A stretch of 14,153 bases of DNA from Clostridiales bacterium (GCA_021203285.1 JAJQBM010000021.1:1-14153); one strand, 5' to 3'. Positions 1 through 7,793 are shown, counted from the first letter of the stretch. Notes: generated by a model not told the origin, from the sequence alone. Numbers and translations are program-made.

Positions 1-70
1 ATCTGATGCAGGGATTCTCTGCCACTCTCCAACTGACAATAAGTTTACTCTATCAAAGTTTCATTTTTGA

Positions 71-99
71 TTGATTAAGGTATCCCCCTGTGCTAGAAT
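71..99 (+). promoter_or_regulatory. Sigma-A-like promoter of the phosphoglucomutase gene
   Basis: TTGATT at 71-76, a 17-bp spacer and TAGAAT at 94-99, preceded by TGC (extended -10). It lies about 40 bp upstream of the start codon at 142. Bases 1-70 before it show no recognisable gene. Confidence 0.6.
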
Positions 100-141
100 T
101 ATTTTATCTGATTTTAAAATATGGAAACAGGGGGTTTTATT

Positions 142-1824
142 ATGTATCAGGAAGAATATAAACGCTGGCTCGCGGCTGATCTGGAGGATCCGGACTTAAA
201 GCCCGAGCTGTCCCGGATTCGGGAAGATGACAATGAGATCAAGGAGCGCTTCGCCGCCTCCCTGAAGTTCGGCACTGCCGGTCTTCGCGGGATTCTGGGC
301 GCCGGAACCAACCGCATGAATGTCTACGTTGTCCGGCAGGCGACACAGGGCCTTGCGCGGTGGGTAAAGACGCAGGGCGGCACGCAGACCGTCGCCATCA
401 GCTACGACAGCCGCTTAAAAAGCGATATCTTCGCAAAGGCTGCCACCGGTGTGATGGCCGCAAACGGCATTCATGTGCGCATCTATGACTCACTGCTGCC
501 GGTACCGGCTCTTTCCTTTGCCACCCGCTACTACCACTTCAACGCCGGTATCATGGTGACAGCCTCCCACAATCCGTCCAAATACAACGGATACAAGGCT
601 TACGGGCCGGACGGATGCCAGCTAACCGACGACGCAGCCGCCATCGTATACGATGAGATTCAGAAAACGGATGTCCTGACCGGCGCGTCCTGCATGTCCT
701 TTGCGGAGGGCGTGGAGCAGGGTCTGATCCGCTTCGTCGGAGACGACTGCAAAAATGCTTTCTACGCGGCGATCGAAGACCGTCAGGTTCGTCCGGGTCT
801 CTGCAAGACCGCGGGGTTAAAGCTTGTGTACAGCCCGTTAAACGGTTCCGGTCTCATCCCGGTGACCAAAGTGTTAAATGACATCGGAATCACGGATATC
901 ACAATCGTCCCCGAGCAGGAGTACCCGAACGGTTACTTTACCACCTGCAGCTACCCGAACCCGGAGATCTACGCCGCATTGGAGCTCGGCCTGCAGTTGT
1001 CGAAGGAAACCGGCGCGGATCTGATGCTCGCCACAGACCCGGATGCGGACCGCGTGGGCATCGCCATGAAGTGTCCCGACGGCTCCTATGAGCTGGTCAG
1101 TGGCAACGAGATGGGCGTCCTCCTTCTGGACTACATCTGTGCCGGACGGATTGAGAAGGGCACCATGCCGGCCAATCCGGTCGCTGTAAAATCCATCGTC
1201 TCGACGCCCCTGACGGACGCCGTTGCGGCGCACTACGGTGTGGAACTGCGCAGCGTGCTAACCGGCTTCAAGTGGATCGGCGACCAGATCGCAAGTTTAG
1301 AAGCCGCCGGTGAGGTGGACCGCTTCATCTTCGGCTACGAGGAGAGCTACGGATATCTAGCCGGACCCTATGTCCGCGACAAGGATGCCGTCATCGCCTC
1401 CATGCTGATCTGCGAGATGGCCGCCTACTACCGCAGCATCGGAAGCTCCATCAAGCAGCGTCTGGAGGAGATTTACGCGCAGTACGGCAGATACCTGAAT
1501 GAGGTGGACAGCTACGAATTTCCCGGTCTGACCGGTATGGACAAGATGGCCGGCATCATGCAGAGTCTCCGTGACAACGCCCCGACCGATTTCGCCGGAG
1601 ATAAAGTCATAAAAGTGACGGATTACAAGGACAGCGCGGCGACCGGGCTTCCGGCCTCCAACGTCCTGATCTTTGAGCTGGAAAGCGGCGCCACCGTGGT
1701 AGTTCGCCCCTCCGGCACGGAGCCGAAGATCAAGACCTACTTTACCACCCGCGGCAAAGACCTCGCGGAGGCCAAGGCGCAGAGAGCCACGCTGACCGAG
1801 GCGATCAAACCGTTGCTGGCGTAG
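142..1824 (+). CDS. pgcA: Phosphoglucomutase/phosphomannomutase (alpha-D-phosphohexomutase family, PgcA-like)
   Basis: Cytoplasmic enzyme that interconverts hexose 1- and 6-phosphates, feeding glucose-1-phosphate into cell-wall, glycolipid and glycogen precursors. The four family signatures are present in order, numbered from the ATG at 142: the phosphoserine loop TASHNPSKYNG with catalytic Ser142; the metal loop DPDADR at about 299-304; the sugar-specificity loop GYEESYGY at about 398-405; and the phosphate-binding loop RPSGTEPK at about 522-529. The 560-residue length fits the PgcA group. An in-frame ATG exists at 121, but the ribosome site (CAGGGGG, 128-134) lies just before the ATG at 142, so 142 is chosen. 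It is monocistronic, with its own promoter and a terminator right after it. PGM versus PMM preference cannot be read from sequence; the symbol is by family resemblance. Confidence 0.93.
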   Translation: MYQEEYKRWLAADLEDPDLKPELSRIREDDNEIKERFAASLKFGTAGLRGILGAGTNRMNVYVVRQATQGLARWVKTQGGTQTVAISYDSRLKSDIFAKAATGVMAANGIHVRIYDSLLPVPALSFATRYYHFNAGIMVTASHNPSKYNGYKAYGPDGCQLTDDAAAIVYDEIQKTDVLTGASCMSFAEGVEQGLIRFVGDDCKNAFYAAIEDRQVRPGLCKTAGLKLVYSPLNGSGLIPVTKVLNDIGITDITIVPEQEYPNGYFTTCSYPNPEIYAALELGLQLSKETGADLMLATDPDADRVGIAMKCPDGSYELVSGNEMGVLLLDYICAGRIEKGTMPANPVAVKSIVSTPLTDAVAAHYGVELRSVLTGFKWIGDQIASLEAAGEVDRFIFGYEESYGYLAGPYVRDKDAVIASMLICEMAAYYRSIGSSIKQRLEEIYAQYGRYLNEVDSYEFPGLTGMDKMAGIMQSLRDNAPTDFAGDKVIKVTDYKDSAATGLPASNVLIFELESGATVVVRPSGTEPKIKTYFTTRGKDLAEAKAQRATLTEAIKPLLA

Positions 1825-1855
1825 AGCCCGGAGCTTTCAATCATTCACATACAAT

Positions 1856-1906
1856 GACCGGTACAGAGCGTTTCAATTATAAAATCCACTCCGTACCGGT
1901 CTTTTT
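1856..1906 (+). terminator. Intrinsic terminator of the phosphoglucomutase gene
   Basis: A 13-bp stem (1856-1868 with 1889-1901, one G:U pair) and a 20-base loop are followed by TTTTT at 1902-1906. It lies 31 bp after the stop codon. The opposite strand has the same stem but no T-run, so it is mainly a plus-strand terminator. Confidence 0.85.
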
Positions 1907-1929
1907 ATTCTCCGTTTATGGAAGTACCG

Positions 1930-2897
1930 TTATAGCTTTGCCCTTTTTAAAGTCTCAAGGAATCTGCGGCGCGCCTCATTCTGCCGCAGCTCCCGTCTCA
2001 GCTTTTCATAGTGCTGTCCGGAATCTAACACTTTATTTGAGTAATAATAATGGTTGGCAATTTTCCAGAATTTTTCCGGATAGGACAGCCTGCAGAACAG
2101 TTCGATCCAGTCGGCCTCATTCAGCCCGTGTACCCTGTCGTATTCCCGCATCATTTCCAGTCCAAGTGTCTCGCTCCACTCGTGTTTTTCCAGACTTTTC
2201 CGCAGGAAATTTCCGAGATCAACCACCTGTGCATCATAGCGCGCGTGTTCCATGTGAATCAATGCCATTCCATCGGCGTCCGTAATGACATTGTGCTGGT
2301 TAAAGTCACCATGGCAGACGCCCATGGTATGATTGTCAAAAATATCCTGCCGCCGGACAGGAATCGCAGGGTATCCTCTGACTGGTGGAGATATTCCGGA
2401 AAACATTTCAGGTACAAGAGTTCAAAGCCGCTCTTATTTTTGCGCGCCGCAATGTATTTTCTGATCCGTCGAAGCTCGCGGTCACGGCGAATGTACTCGG
2501 CATATGCCGTTTCCGGCCTGCGCTCCGTCTGCATCACACCCTCGCAGGCAGAATGAAATCCCGCCAGAAAGGAGATCGTCATCACCAGATCCATCCGGCT
2601 GCGGGCATCACACTCCCGCCCTTTGATCCAGTGGTGAAATGTGTATTTTGTGCCGTCCGGTCCTTCTGTGATCAGCTCATCCTCCGCATTTTTCAGCATA
2701 AAATCACAACGGATGTGACGATCGGTCAAAAACCCGCCGAGCTGATAGAGATATTCCGCCTTCTGTTCCTGCCCGCGAAACTCCTTCAGCGCAAACAGCC
2801 CCTGATCGGTCTCGCAGATCAGAATTCCCCTTCCCCTGTAGAATTTCTCCGTCTTTGCCTGCTGCTTCTCCAGAACCTGTTCCACCCTGTAATACAC
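1930..2897 (-). pseudogene. CotS-like spore-coat/aminoglycoside-phosphotransferase-fold protein, frameshifted
   Basis: Two overlapping minus-strand frames together make one CotS/YsxE-type protein of about 320 residues. The upstream frame (GTG at 2897, after AAAGGGGG) gives the N-lobe, with GLFALKEF and a FHHW stretch. It loses similarity near 2360 and ends at 2259. The downstream frame picks up with the Brenner-like motif CHGDFNQHNVI, then VVDLGNFLRK, and ends at TAA 1930-1932. The downstream frame has no ribosome site of its own, so this is one gene interrupted by a frame change at about 2345-2375; one missing base near the GCCGCCGG tract would explain it. CotS-family proteins associate with the coat of the developing spore. 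The gene follows cca in the same direction. It could be a true pseudogene or a sequencing error. Confidence 0.8.
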
Positions 2898-2902
2898 AAA
2901 AA

Positions 2903-2962
2903 CACCCCCTTTGCATAAGAGATCGCGCGTGATGCGTCTTTTTCATCTTATGAAAAGGGGTG
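2903..2962 (-). terminator. Hairpin between cca and the cotS-like gene, likely cca terminator
   Basis: Inverted repeat 2903-2920 / 2946-2962: an 18/17-nt stem with one bulge and a 25-nt loop. Read on the minus strand it is followed directly by TTTTT (2902-2898), as in an intrinsic terminator for cca, which ends at 2997. The 3' arm contains AAAGGGGG, the ribosome site of the cotS-like gene, so read-through RNA would also hide that site. Confidence 0.65.
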
Positions 2963-2974
2963 GAAAAGTATGCT
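2945..2974 (-). promoter_or_regulatory. Candidate sporulation (SigE/SigK-type) promoter of the cotS-like gene
   Basis: On the minus strand, AGCATACT (2974-2967), a 14-bp gap and CATAAGAT (2952-2945) resemble the SigE pattern ATA, about 14 bp, CATAnnnT. Predicted transcription starts near 2938, about 40 nt before the GTG at 2897 and inside the hairpin loop. The resulting RNA would lack the first hairpin arm. Inferred from motif fit and the coat-type product only. Confidence 0.45.
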
Positions 2975-2996
2975 TATCGGTATGGTTTTTGAATTA

Positions 2997-4391
2997 TCAT
3001 GGCTGATATCGATCCTCGCGGTATCTGCACATCAGCGTCTCGCGCGTGTTCCGCTCCGGATCGTCGAGAACATCCTGCAGCATCAAATCAAGGATCCGCC
3101 CGATCTCTCTGCCGGGCTTCTGCCCTGCGGCGATGAGGTCGGAACCGGTCACGGCCAAGTTCTTCAAGGAAAGGCACTGTTCCTTTTCCCGGATCCCGCA
3201 GTAGATCCGCTCATATTCATCCAGATATTCCAATTTCTCCTTTTTCAGGTAATCGCTCTGGGCGAGAATATCGGCCCGCTTGACGGCAAAAAGATCCGGA
3301 TACTGTGCCTCCCCGTTGCGATAAACTGCGCGGCGCACATTCCGCTCGTTTAGCGGCAGCGGCCGGTCGTCATGAGCCCGGATGAGGGCTTTCACCCGCG
3401 CGATGGTATCGTTGTCAAACCGCAGACGGCGCAGGATCTGTCCGGCCATCTCTGCTCCCATTTTCGGATGCCCGTGAAAATGATCGCCTCCCTCCGCGTC
3501 CGTTTTGATGCAAAGGGGCTTCGCCACATCGTGGAGCAGCATCGTCAGACGCAGGACACGGTCTGGCGGCACCTCGCTAAGGGAGACAATCGTGTGCTCC
3601 CCGACAGAGCCCCAATGATGCGGGTTGTGCTGCGGGGTCTGCATCATCCGGGAAAACTCCGGCAAAAAGACATCCGCCATCCCGGTCTCATACACCTCCC
3701 GCATCTCCTCCGGATGCGGTGAAGTCAACAGCTTGACCAGCTCCACCTGAATCCGCTCCGCACTGATCCGGGACAACTGAGGCGCAAGCGGCAAAATGGC
3801 CGCGCGGGTATCCGCGTCAATCCGAAACCCAAGCTGCGCCGCAAAGCGCACCGCCCGCAGCATCCGCAGCGCATCCTCCCGAAAGCGGTCCTCCGCCACT
3901 CCAACGCAGTGCACCACGCCCCGCTCCAGATCGCCCAGACCGTCAAACGCATCCACAAACCCGGTCTCATCGTTGTACGCCATGGCATTGATGGTAAAAT
4001 CCCGCCGCTTTAAATCCTCCAGCAGATCTGAGGTGAAGGTTACAGACTTCGGATGACGCGCATCCTCATACTCTCCGTCGATCCGGTATGTCGTCACCTC
4101 AAAGCCTTCATGCTCCAGCATGACCGTCACGGTACCATGCTGTATGCCGGTGTCGATTGTATAGCAAGCGGGAAAGCGCGCAGAAGCATACACTCCCTCC
4201 GATGCCTTCCTTGCGCGAGAAAAAAGCGCTTTCACCTGCTCCGGCTTCGCGGAGGTCGTGATATCCCAGTCCTGCGGCGTGCGTCCCAGCACGCTGTCCC
4301 GGACGCAGCCCCCCACCGCATAAGCCTCAAAGCCGGCGCTCTGTAATTCTTCTATAATAAAGGATACCTTGTCCGGCAGGCGTATCTTCAT
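2997..4391 (-). CDS. cca: CCA-adding tRNA nucleotidyltransferase with HD domain
   Basis: Adds or repairs the 3'-terminal CCA of tRNAs from CTP and ATP in the cytoplasm. Numbered from the ATG at 4391 (464 residues), the class II nucleotidyltransferase head is clear: GGCVRD at about 27-32, then DWD with catalytic Asp41 and Asp43, RRDFTINAMAY at about 129-139, RMLRAVRFA at about 176-184 and AERIQVEL at about 211-218. A C-terminal HD phosphohydrolase-like domain follows (LLHDVAKP with His287-Asp288, then HFHGHPKMGAE). A longer frame runs to 4430, but GGAGGG sits just upstream of the ATG at 4391, and the extension would lie inside the palindrome, so 4391 is preferred. It lies downstream of proS in the same direction, which groups two tRNA-maturation and charging functions. 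Confidence 0.93.
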   Translation of the reverse strand: MKIRLPDKVSFIIEELQSAGFEAYAVGGCVRDSVLGRTPQDWDITTSAKPEQVKALFSRARKASEGVYASARFPACYTIDTGIQHGTVTVMLEHEGFEVTTYRIDGEYEDARHPKSVTFTSDLLEDLKRRDFTINAMAYNDETGFVDAFDGLGDLERGVVHCVGVAEDRFREDALRMLRAVRFAAQLGFRIDADTRAAILPLAPQLSRISAERIQVELVKLLTSPHPEEMREVYETGMADVFLPEFSRMMQTPQHNPHHWGSVGEHTIVSLSEVPPDRVLRLTMLLHDVAKPLCIKTDAEGGDHFHGHPKMGAEMAGQILRRLRFDNDTIARVKALIRAHDDRPLPLNERNVRRAVYRNGEAQYPDLFAVKRADILAQSDYLKKEKLEYLDEYERIYCGIREKEQCLSLKNLAVTGSDLIAAGQKPGREIGRILDLMLQDVLDDPERNTRETLMCRYREDRYQP

Positions 4392-4409
4392 GAAACCCTC
4401 CGCTTCCGA

Positions 4410-4487
4410 CATACTAGTACAGCGTTTCATAAATAACTAGACTTAAGCAAAAAGGTCTAGTTATTTTGAAAACGCTGTACTAGTATG
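4410..4487. repeat. 78-bp near-perfect palindrome between proS and cca
   Basis: Two 33-bp arms (4410-4442 and 4455-4487) surround a 12-bp loop. The arms match over 18 outer and 12 inner bases and differ only in a central 3-base block. The proS stop codon TAG (4480-4482) lies inside one arm, and the cca ribosome site begins just beyond the other. There is no T-run after the distal arm on the minus strand, so it is not a classical terminator. It could be a small palindromic mobile element, an RNase processing hairpin or a transcription-attenuating stem. Confidence 0.85.
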
Positions 4488-5919
4488 CGCGTCCCCAGTA
4501 GGCCAGCTTCTTCGCGGGCTTTCCGCAGCAGACGCAGGTCGCGGCGATCTGCTCCTGATCATCGAAAGGCATACACCGGGATGTCGCACCGGTCTCCTCC
4601 TTGATCTTGTCCTCGCAGGCACGGTCACCGCACCACATCCCGCGGATATAGCCCGGCTTTGTGTTGACAATCTCACAGAACTCCTGATAATCATGGGCAT
4701 CGTAGATGTGGGAATCCCGATGCGCCTTCGCGCGCTCAAACATATCCTTCTGAATCTGATCCAGAAGCTGCGGGATCACGGTCTCAACCTCGTCCAGTGC
4801 AATGACAATCTTTTCTCTGGTATCCCGGCGGACGGCAACGCAGTGATTCTCCGCAATGTCCCGCGGCCCCAGCTCGACGCGAAGCGGAATGCCGCGCATC
4901 TCCTGCTCCGAATACTTCCACCCCGGGCTCTTATCCGAATCGTCCAGCTTCGCACGGCAAACCGTTGTCAGACGATCCTTCAGGGCAGCGCATGCCTCCA
5001 TGACGCCCTCTTTTCGCTGCTGCACCGGAATGACCATAACCTGTGTCGGCGCCACCGCCGGGGGCAGGACCAGCCCGGAGTCATCCCCGTGAACCATGAT
5101 GAGCGCACCAATCAGGCGCGTTGTCATACCCCACGATGTCTGATGTACATACTTTAACTGGTTATCTTTATCTGTATACTGGATACCGAACGCTTTCGCA
5201 AAACCATCGCCGAAGTTATGGCTCGTGCCGGACTGCAGCGCCTTTCCGTCGTGCATCAGCGCCTCGATGGTGTAGGTGTCCTTCGCGCCGGCGAACTTTT
5301 CCTTCTCCGTCTTCTGTCCGCGGATGACCGGAATCGCCAGAAACTCCTCCATAAAATCCGCGTAGAGGTTCAGCATCTGGATCGTCCGCTCCTCGGCCTC
5401 CTCCGCCGTCGCATGCGCCGTGTGTCCCTCCTGCCAGAGAAACTCTCTGGAACGCAGGAAAGGCCGGGTCTCCTTCTCCCAGCGGACAACGGAACACCAC
5501 TGATTATACAGCTTCGGCAGGTCGCGGTAGGACTCGATATCATTCTTATAAAAATCGCAGAACAGCGTCTCTGAGGTCGGTCGGACACAAAGCCGCTCCT
5601 GCAGCTCGTTCATACCGCCGTGCGTGACCCACGCCACCTCCGGCGCAAAGCCCTCCACATGATCCTTCTCCACCTCAAGCAAACTCTCCGGAATAAACAT
5701 GGGCATATACACGTTTTCTACCCCGGTCTCCTTGAACCGCCGGTCCAGCTCACGCTGAATATTTTCCCAGAGCGCATAGCCCGCCGGTTTGAAAATCATA
5801 CAGCCGCGGACGCTGGAATAATCCATCAGCTCCGCCTTTTTTACAACATCTGTATACCACTGGGCAAAATCCACATCCATGGATGTGATCGCCTCTACCA
5901 GTTTTTTGTCCTTCGCCAT
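4480..5919 (-). CDS. proS: Prolyl-tRNA synthetase, archaeal/eukaryal-type (class IIa)
   Basis: Charges tRNA-Pro with proline in the cytoplasm. Numbered from ATG 5919 (479 residues): class II motif 1 region GYALWENI at about 47-54; proline-site RPTSET at about 113-118; motif 2 [18 protein letters not shown] at about 152-169; and motif 3 region [13 protein letters not shown]. The C-terminal domain has a Cys cluster (CGDRAC, later CVCCG) and ends in a terminal Tyr, as in the ProS type without the bacterial editing insertion. The frame continues upstream to a GTG at 5952, but [14 protein letters not shown] is the family-like N-terminus, with a weak AGAGAG site before it. The stop codon lies inside the palindrome at 4410-4487. 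cca follows in the same direction. Confidence 0.95.
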   Translation of the reverse strand: MAKDKKLVEAITSMDVDFAQWYTDVVKKAELMDYSSVRGCMIFKPAGYALWENIQRELDRRFKETGVENVYMPMFIPESLLEVEKDHVEGFAPEVAWVTHGGMNELQERLCVRPTSETLFCDFYKNDIESYRDLPKLYNQWCSVVRWEKETRPFLRSREFLWQEGHTAHATAEEAEERTIQMLNLYADFMEEFLAIPVIRGQKTEKEKFAGAKDTYTIEALMHDGKALQSGTSHNFGDGFAKAFGIQYTDKDNQLKYVHQTSWGMTTRLIGALIMVHGDDSGLVLPPAVAPTQVMVIPVQQRKEGVMEACAALKDRLTTVCRAKLDDSDKSPGWKYSEQEMRGIPLRVELGPRDIAENHCVAVRRDTREKIVIALDEVETVIPQLLDQIQKDMFERAKAHRDSHIYDAHDYQEFCEIVNTKPGYIRGMWCGDRACEDKIKEETGATSRCMPFDDQEQIAATCVCCGKPAKKLAYWGRAY

Positions 5920-5962
5920 GATATGTTTGTCTCTCTTATATATCGTAATCACAAATTATACG

Positions 5963-5998
5963 GGCAGAGACTCGAAAAACCTGCGGTTTTTCTCTGCC
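5963..5998 (-). promoter_or_regulatory. Nested hairpin in the proS leader
   Basis: An outer 8-bp stem (5963-5970 / 5991-5998) encloses a second 7-bp stem (5975-5981 / 5985-5991, sharing one base). It lies between the predicted proS promoter and its start codon. No T-run follows it on the minus strand. The leader is far too short for a T-box. Possibly an mRNA-stabilising or attenuating structure; function unknown. Confidence 0.4.
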
Positions 5999-6009
5999 TT
6001 TATCCGCAC

Positions 6010-6015
6010 ATTATA
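6010..6015 (-). promoter_or_regulatory. Extended -10 promoter element of proS
   Basis: The minus strand reads TGTTATAAT, an extended -10 with a perfect TATAAT. The region at the -35 distance is poor (TTTTCC). It would give a leader of about 85 nt to the ATG at 5919. Confidence 0.5.
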
Positions 6016-6049
6016 ACACAGTCCTTCTGATAGGAAAAGAGCGGATTTG

Positions 6050-6175
6050 AGTTCAATTTCTCTTTTTAAAATTGAACTTTCTTCAAAAAATTCACATTCT
6101 ACTGTTGACATTACTTTGAACCGGTCATATAATTTGAACTATCGCAAAACCCGGTGCAGGTCAAAAGTTCAATTT
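6050..6175. promoter_or_regulatory. Cluster of TTGAAC/GTTCAA motifs, candidate operator array
   Basis: Five copies of TTGAAC or its complement occur in 125 bp: 6051-6056, 6072-6077, 6116-6121, 6134-6139 and 6167-6172. Two form a perfect 10-bp inverted repeat (AGTTCAATTT 6050-6059 / 6069-6078). Another near-perfect pair spans about 6131-6140 / 6166-6175. One copy lies in the spacer and one next to the -10 of the promoter of the HTH-aminotransferase gene, as expected for an autorepressor site. Together with the flanking promoters this accounts for most of the 309-bp gene-free region 5920-6228; I see no RNA gene or further ORF in it. Confidence 0.5.
6105..6133 (+). promoter_or_regulatory. Consensus sigma-A promoter of the HTH-aminotransferase gene
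   Basis: Perfect TTGACA at 6105-6110, a 17-bp spacer and perfect TATAAT at 6128-6133. Predicted start is near 6140, giving a leader of about 89 nt. A fully consensus promoter is unusual for a metabolic enzyme unless it is repressed, which fits the surrounding TTGAAC motifs. Confidence 0.85.
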
Positions 6176-6228
6176 TTCTCCTGCCCTGCATACGGATACG
6201 GTCATACCCCACAGTGAGGTGAGATTTT

Positions 6229-7755
6229 ATGGATACATTTACAGAGCGCTTAAACAGCGTGATGAGAGAGAAACAGTACAAACAGATCGATGTGATTGCT
6301 CTGGCGAATCAGGTGGGAGCGGCGTCGGGCATACACATCGGAAAAAGCCACATGAGTCAGTATTGCAGTGGGAAAACGGTTCCGCGGGCAGACATCCTGC
6401 GTGTGCTGGCGCAGGCGCTGGAGGTCGACCCGCTCTGGCTTCAGGGGGAAGGACAGGAGACATCCCCTCAGGCACGGGAGGAATCACCCGAAATAAATCA
6501 AACCGGTTCAACATACAGATATACAGGAGAGACAACCATGAGAATATTTGAAAAATCAAGCAAACTGAACAATGTATTATACGATGTTCGGGGGCCGGTG
6601 GTGGATGAAGCCAGCCGCATGAGCGACGCCGGTATCCATGTCCTGAAGCTGAACATCGGCAACCCGGCGCCGTTCGGCTTCCGCGCGCCGGAGGAGGTCG
6701 TCTACGACATCCGCCGCCAGATCGCAGACTGTGAGGGATATTCCGACTCCAAGGGTCTTTTCTCCGCGCGGAAAGCCATCATGCAGTACGCGCAGCTAAA
6801 ACAGATCCCGAATGTCTCCATCTCCGATATTTACACCGGAAACGGCGCAAGCGAACTGATCAACCTGTGCATGCAGGCACTGCTGGACACCGGCGATGAG
6901 ATCCTGATTCCCTCTCCGGATTATCCGCTCTGGACCGCCACGGCCACTCTGGTCGGCGGGACGCCCGTCCACTACATCTGCGACGAGCAGTCGGAGTGGA
7001 ACCCGGATCTGGAGGACATGGAAAAGAAAATCACCGACCGCACGAAGGCCATCGTCATCATCAACCCGAACAACCCGACAGGAGCGCTGTACCCGCGCGA
7101 GATTCTCGAAAAAATCGTGGAGATTGCCCGGCGCCACCAGCTCATGATTTTCTCCGATGAGATGTATGACCGTCTGGTCATGGATGGGGAGGAGCATATC
7201 TCCATCGCCTCCCTGGCTCCGGATCTGTTCTGCGTCACATTCAGCGGACTTTCCAAGTCCCACATGGTGGCCGGTTTCCGTATCGGGTGGATGATTCTAA
7301 GCGGAAACAAAGCGCTCGCCAAAGACTATATTGAAGGACTGAACATGCTCTCCAACATGCGCCTCTGCTCCAACGTGCCGGCACAGTCCATCGTACAGAC
7401 CGCGCTGGGCGGATACCAGAGTGTCAACAATTACATCGTACCCGGCGGCAGAGTCTACGAACAGCGAAACTATGTCTATGAAGCGCTGAACGACATCCCC
7501 GGCATCACCGCGGTGAAGCCGAAGGCCGGATTTTACATCTTCCCGAAGATGGATGTCAAAAAATTCCATATCTTCAACGATGAGCAGTTTGCTCTGGATT
7601 TCCTGAAGGAAAAGCATGTCCTCATCGTACAGGGAAGCGGATTCAACTGGAAAGAGCCCGACCATTTCCGGATTGTCTACCTTCCGCGGGTTGAGGTTCT
7701 GAAGGAAGCCATGGGCAAGCTCGGCGATTTCCTCCATTATTACCGCCAATCATAG
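6229..7755 (+). CDS. XRE-type HTH domain fused to AlaT-like PLP-dependent aminotransferase
   Basis: A 508-residue fusion. Residues about 5-72 form a Cro/C1-type helix-turn-helix (KQIDVIALANQVG, then SHMSQYCSGKTVPR, then ILRVLAQALEVDPLWL), with some extra residues (about 31-37) in the turn. Residues about 73-103 are a polar linker. From Met104 on it is a fold-type I aminotransferase close to AlaA/AlaT (pyruvate/glutamate-alanine type): NNPTG at 281-285, DEMYD at 310-314, SGLSKSHMVAGFRIGW with PLP-binding Lys343 and an Arg at 351. GAGG precedes ATG 6229. The linker DNA also carries AGGAGAG (6525-6531) six bases before ATG 6538 (Met104), so a free 405-residue enzyme may be made too. This is not a MocR protein, whose N-terminus is a GntR winged helix. 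Likely role, inferred: an aminotransferase that regulates itself or nearby genes. Substrate unknown. Confidence 0.9.
   Translation: MDTFTERLNSVMREKQYKQIDVIALANQVGAASGIHIGKSHMSQYCSGKTVPRADILRVLAQALEVDPLWLQGEGQETSPQAREESPEINQTGSTYRYTGETTMRIFEKSSKLNNVLYDVRGPVVDEASRMSDAGIHVLKLNIGNPAPFGFRAPEEVVYDIRRQIADCEGYSDSKGLFSARKAIMQYAQLKQIPNVSISDIYTGNGASELINLCMQALLDTGDEILIPSPDYPLWTATATLVGGTPVHYICDEQSEWNPDLEDMEKKITDRTKAIVIINPNNPTGALYPREILEKIVEIARRHQLMIFSDEMYDRLVMDGEEHISIASLAPDLFCVTFSGLSKSHMVAGFRIGWMILSGNKALAKDYIEGLNMLSNMRLCSNVPAQSIVQTALGGYQSVNNYIVPGGRVYEQRNYVYEALNDIPGITAVKPKAGFYIFPKMDVKKFHIFNDEQFALDFLKEKHVLIVQGSGFNWKEPDHFRIVYLPRVEVLKEAMGKLGDFLHYYRQS
6525..6540 (+). promoter_or_regulatory. Internal ribosome site and start codon at the HTH/aminotransferase boundary
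   Basis: AGGAGAG (6525-6531), a 6-nt spacer and ATG (6538-6540) lie in frame inside the fusion gene, exactly where the stand-alone aminotransferase sequence (MRIFEKSSKLNNV) would begin. The site looks better than many primary starts in this window. It suggests dual translation; this has not been shown. Confidence 0.6.
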
Positions 7756-7793
7756 TGGAATAGTCAAAACTAACAAGAAACAACGCCGACAAA

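Noticed and set aside
1854..2556. Two plus-strand frames opposite the cotS-like gene
   Set aside because: They lie over the minus-strand CotS-like coding region and one begins inside the phosphoglucomutase terminator. No domain signal.
5920..6228. T-box riboswitch upstream of proS
   Set aside because: The region lacks the length, specifier stem and the conserved T-box followed by a terminator. Only a small nested hairpin is present.
6229..7755. MocR/PdxR-type regulator
   Set aside because: The N-terminal domain has the Cro/C1 pattern, not a GntR winged helix, and the enzyme half is AlaT-like.
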